Assembly (NCBI GenBank): GCA_017651385.1
Contig: JAGCCY010000131.1
Location: 1 to 7,352, forward strand
Direction: 5' to 3'
Length of the DNA stretch: 7,352 bases
DNA from: Lachnospiraceae bacterium
GTDB lineage: Bacteria > Bacillota > Clostridia > Lachnospirales > Lachnospiraceae
In this document: positions 5,529-7,352 of the stretch, piece by piece
How the letters are laid out: every line of letters starts with the position of its first letter
How positions within the stretch are numbered: the first letter of the stretch is position 1
The notes under the pieces: generated by a model
The model's input: the letters and a program-made list of their open reading frames with translations, nothing else
Told to the model about the DNA's origin: nothing
Databases searched by the model: none
Translations under genes and position numbers: made by a program

Positions 5529-7352
5529 TTACCGCTTCATCTTAGGGTCGAAAGCGTCTCTTAAACCGTCACCGACAAAGTTGAACGCTACAACGGTAAG
5601 ACAGATCAAAAGTCCTACCGGAACCCAGATATATGTATATGCTTTCATCGCTTCCGCGGTGGACACAGAGTTGATCATGGTACCCCATGAAGCAAGAGGA
5701 TGCTTTACACCAAGTCCCAAAAACGAAAGTGTGGACTCCATGATAATGGTACCGCCGAGGCCTGATGTAGCCGTAACGATAAGCTGAGGCATTACGTTGG
5801 GTATAAGGTGTTTGAATATCCTCTTTCTGTTCTTAAGACCGATGGCCTCTGCCGCAACCATGAACTCCTGCTCACGAAGAGAAAGTATCTGACCTCTTAC
5901 AAGTCTTGCAACGCCAGACCAGCCGAGTACACCGAGTATTACCATAAGCCATGTGATACGTACTATAGGTCTTAATTTGAGCGCATCGAACATGGCACCC
6001 AATATGATCAATATCGGCATGCTGGGAATGCAGTAGAAGATATCAACCATACGCATGATAAGGTTATCAACCCATCCGCCGAAGTAGCCTGCGATACCGC
6101 CCATGATGATACCGAGTATCGTCTCAAGGATAACTACCACGAATGCGACCATTAACGATACACGGCCGCCGTACATCATACGTGCGAACACGTCCATACC
6201 GTCACCGTCGGTACCTGCCCAATGTTCTTTTGTGGGCTTTGAGAATGTATCGATAAGATATACAACCTGCTCAACGCTCATGACAAAAGATCCGTTCTTG
6301 TCGGTTATCGTAACGATCCTGTCATCCTTTATGACATCACCGTTTTCGTCATAAGTATATAAACCGTCAGCGTCAACCTGGGCAATGGACCAGGTAAATG
6401 TTGCGGTCCTCTGATGGTTTGCGGTCATCTCTTCTATTATGCTTCTTGTCTTTTCTTTATAAGCAAATTCAAGACTGTCTTCACCGTTGTATCTTCTTAT
6501 TACCATGGTGGAGAAAGCGGCAACAGGCTCAGCAGAATTACCTTCTTCATATATGAGCCTTTCTTCACCTTCCGCCTTAACGATATACGACTTGCCGTCT
6601 TTTTCGAATTTATTATCTTCCGTTACCGCATTGATCGCAAGCGTCATAAATTCGTCGCTTACCTTAAACGATGAATCGTATGAATCGAATACATATGTCG
6701 AAAGAAGTGCAACCTTCTCTTCTCCCATAAGTTTACTTACGGTTATGGCGCCTTTACTGTTGGTGACCAGGTATCTGGCATTGCCTGATTCGATCACTTC
6801 CGACTTTTCAACATTTCGTGCCAAAGCTTCAAGAGCGGCGTCAGGTTCTCCGCCGTAATATGTAAATGCATCGCTTGTAAGATAAACATTGTAAGTCTTT
6901 TTAACCTGCTCGAGCGTAAAGGTCATGCCTCCTGCGGTAAATTCCTTTGCCTTGTCCTTTACGGCTGCCTGAAGAGCATCCTCAAATCCGTCAACGGGTT
7001 CCGATTCTTCTTCATATTCAAGTTTCTTGCCCACGACCGAATATGTGGCATACTTGGCTGTTCCGTTCATGGAAGCATAAAGCTCCGAAGAAACTTTATA
7101 AAGAGAATAAATATAATCATCCTCATGATCGATCCTGTATGAGATTCCGTCGGGATCTTCAAGTGAAAGTTCTTCAAGACCCTTGCTCTTCATATCATTG
7201 ATCGTGGCGGTGAGTTTATTCTTTACCGAATAATGGATATTCTCGCCGGGATCGACCATATAGATCGAATAATCGGTCCTTTCCTTGGCCTGTGCATAAT
7301 CTACGACCGAATTGTCGTATTTATAGAATATCTGAGTCTGGCTGTAAGGATA
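5529..7352 (-). CDS. oppC: OppC/DppC-type peptide ABC permease with a very large N-terminal insert, 5' end beyond window
   Basis: The reading frame is open from the stop at 5529-5531 to the right edge, 607 residues. The ATG at 7257-7259 lacks a ribosome binding site and 31 in-frame codons precede it, so the true start lies outside. The C-terminal part (residue 1 = base 7352) is a standard binding-protein-dependent permease domain. It has HWAGTDGDGMD (377-387), five hydrophobic spans at about 397-423, 431-455, 464-487, 527-546 and 574-594, and the EAA coupling loop (about 499-519) with AAEAIG and HLIPN contacting the ATPases. Ordinary OppC proteins are about 280-350 residues, with first helix and GTD motif only some 50 residues apart. 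Here about 370 hydrophilic residues precede that motif. A first membrane helix is expected upstream, which would place this insert outside the cell. The gene leads directly into oppD. Confidence 0.93.
   Translation of the reverse strand, partial: YPYSQTQIFYKYDNSVVDYAQAKERTDYSIYMVDPGENIHYSVKNKLTATINDMKSKGLEELSLEDPDGISYRIDHEDDYIYSLYKVSSELYASMNGTAKYATYSVVGKKLEYEEESEPVDGFEDALQAAVKDKAKEFTAGGMTFTLEQVKKTYNVYLTSDAFTYYGGEPDAALEALARNVEKSEVIESGNARYLVTNSKGAITVSKLMGEEKVALLSTYVFDSYDSSFKVSDEFMTLAINAVTEDNKFEKDGKSYIVKAEGEERLIYEEGNSAEPVAAFSTMVIRRYNGEDSLEFAYKEKTRSIIEEMTANHQRTATFTWSIAQVDADGLYTYDENGDVIKDDRIVTITDKNGSFVMSVEQVVYLIDTFSKPTKEHWAGTDGDGMDVFARMMYGGRVSLMVAFVVVILETILGIIMGGIAGYFGGWVDNLIMRMVDIFYCIPSMPILIILGAMFDALKLRPIVRITWLMVILGVLGWSGVARLVRGQILSLREQEFMVAAEAIGLKNRKRIFKHLIPNVMPQLIVTATSGLGGTIIMESTLSFLGLGVKHPLASWGTMINSVSTAEAMKAYTYIWVPVGLLICLTVVAFNFVGDGLRDAFDPKMKR
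6288..7244 (-). repeat. Diverged repeat units within the permease insert
   Basis: By eye the translated insert divides into about five units of some 50-80 residues, at 7002-7244, 6849-7001, 6669-6848, 6477-6668 and 6288-6476. Each begins with an amphipathic helix-like stretch and continues with a short strand-rich part. The pattern is roughly F..AL..AV....KF...GKSYxV, an acidic or polar turn, VA..STYVF and YD. The clearest pairs are DGFEDALQAAV...FTAGGMTF with DEFMTLAINAV...FEKDGKSY, and EEKVALLSTYVFDSYD with AEPVAAFSTMVIRRYN. Identity is low, the first and last units are the least certain, and no nucleotide-level repeat is evident. The units are therefore old if real. Confidence 0.4.

Noticed and set aside
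7257..7259. ATG at 7259 as the start of the permease.
   Set aside because: No ribosome binding site precedes it, the frame stays open for 31 more codons to the window edge, and starting here would give a permease without the expected first helix. The gene is treated as partial.

Overview
The window looks like chromosomal DNA from an anaerobic, moderately low-GC Firmicute, most likely of the Clostridia and plausibly Lachnospiraceae. This is an inference from strong AGGAGG-type ribosome binding sites, tightly overlapping genes, a 7TM-GGDEF receptor, DUF4190-like small membrane proteins and an FprA-type flavodiiron protein. I cannot name a species. Every gene I can support lies on the minus strand, so the window reads biologically from right to left.

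From 7352 down to 3241 is the distal part of an oligopeptide/dipeptide (Opp/Dpp) ABC importer. It holds an OppC-type permease whose N-terminus lies beyond the right edge, then OppD and OppF ATPases. OppB and a substrate-binding lipoprotein would be expected further right but are not visible. The permease is unusual. Ahead of its conserved transmembrane domain it carries at least about 370 residues of soluble, probably extracytoplasmic sequence, which appears by eye to be built from repeats of about 50-80 residues.

The same transcription unit continues without a visible break into three further membrane proteins. First comes an 88-residue tail-anchored-type protein that starts at TTG inside the end of oppF (3260-2994). 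Next is a 559-residue receptor-type diguanylate cyclase with an extracytoplasmic sensor, seven membrane spans and a GGDEF domain (2976-1297). Last is a 145-residue DUF4190-like membrane protein that overlaps the cyclase by ATGA (1300-863). An intrinsic terminator overlapping the last stop codon closes the unit at about 838-872. The layout suggests that peptide uptake and c-di-GMP signalling are co-expressed, possibly as one membrane-associated module.

Beyond the terminator, 798 to 1 holds the first 266 codons of a flavodiiron protein (FprA), an O2/NO-detoxifying enzyme of anaerobes. It has its own strong ribosome binding site and probably its own promoter squeezed into the short gap. Its C-terminus is cut by the left edge.

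I found no RNA genes, insertion sequences, CRISPR arrays, attachment sites or origins. No non-coding stretch exceeds about 65 bases.
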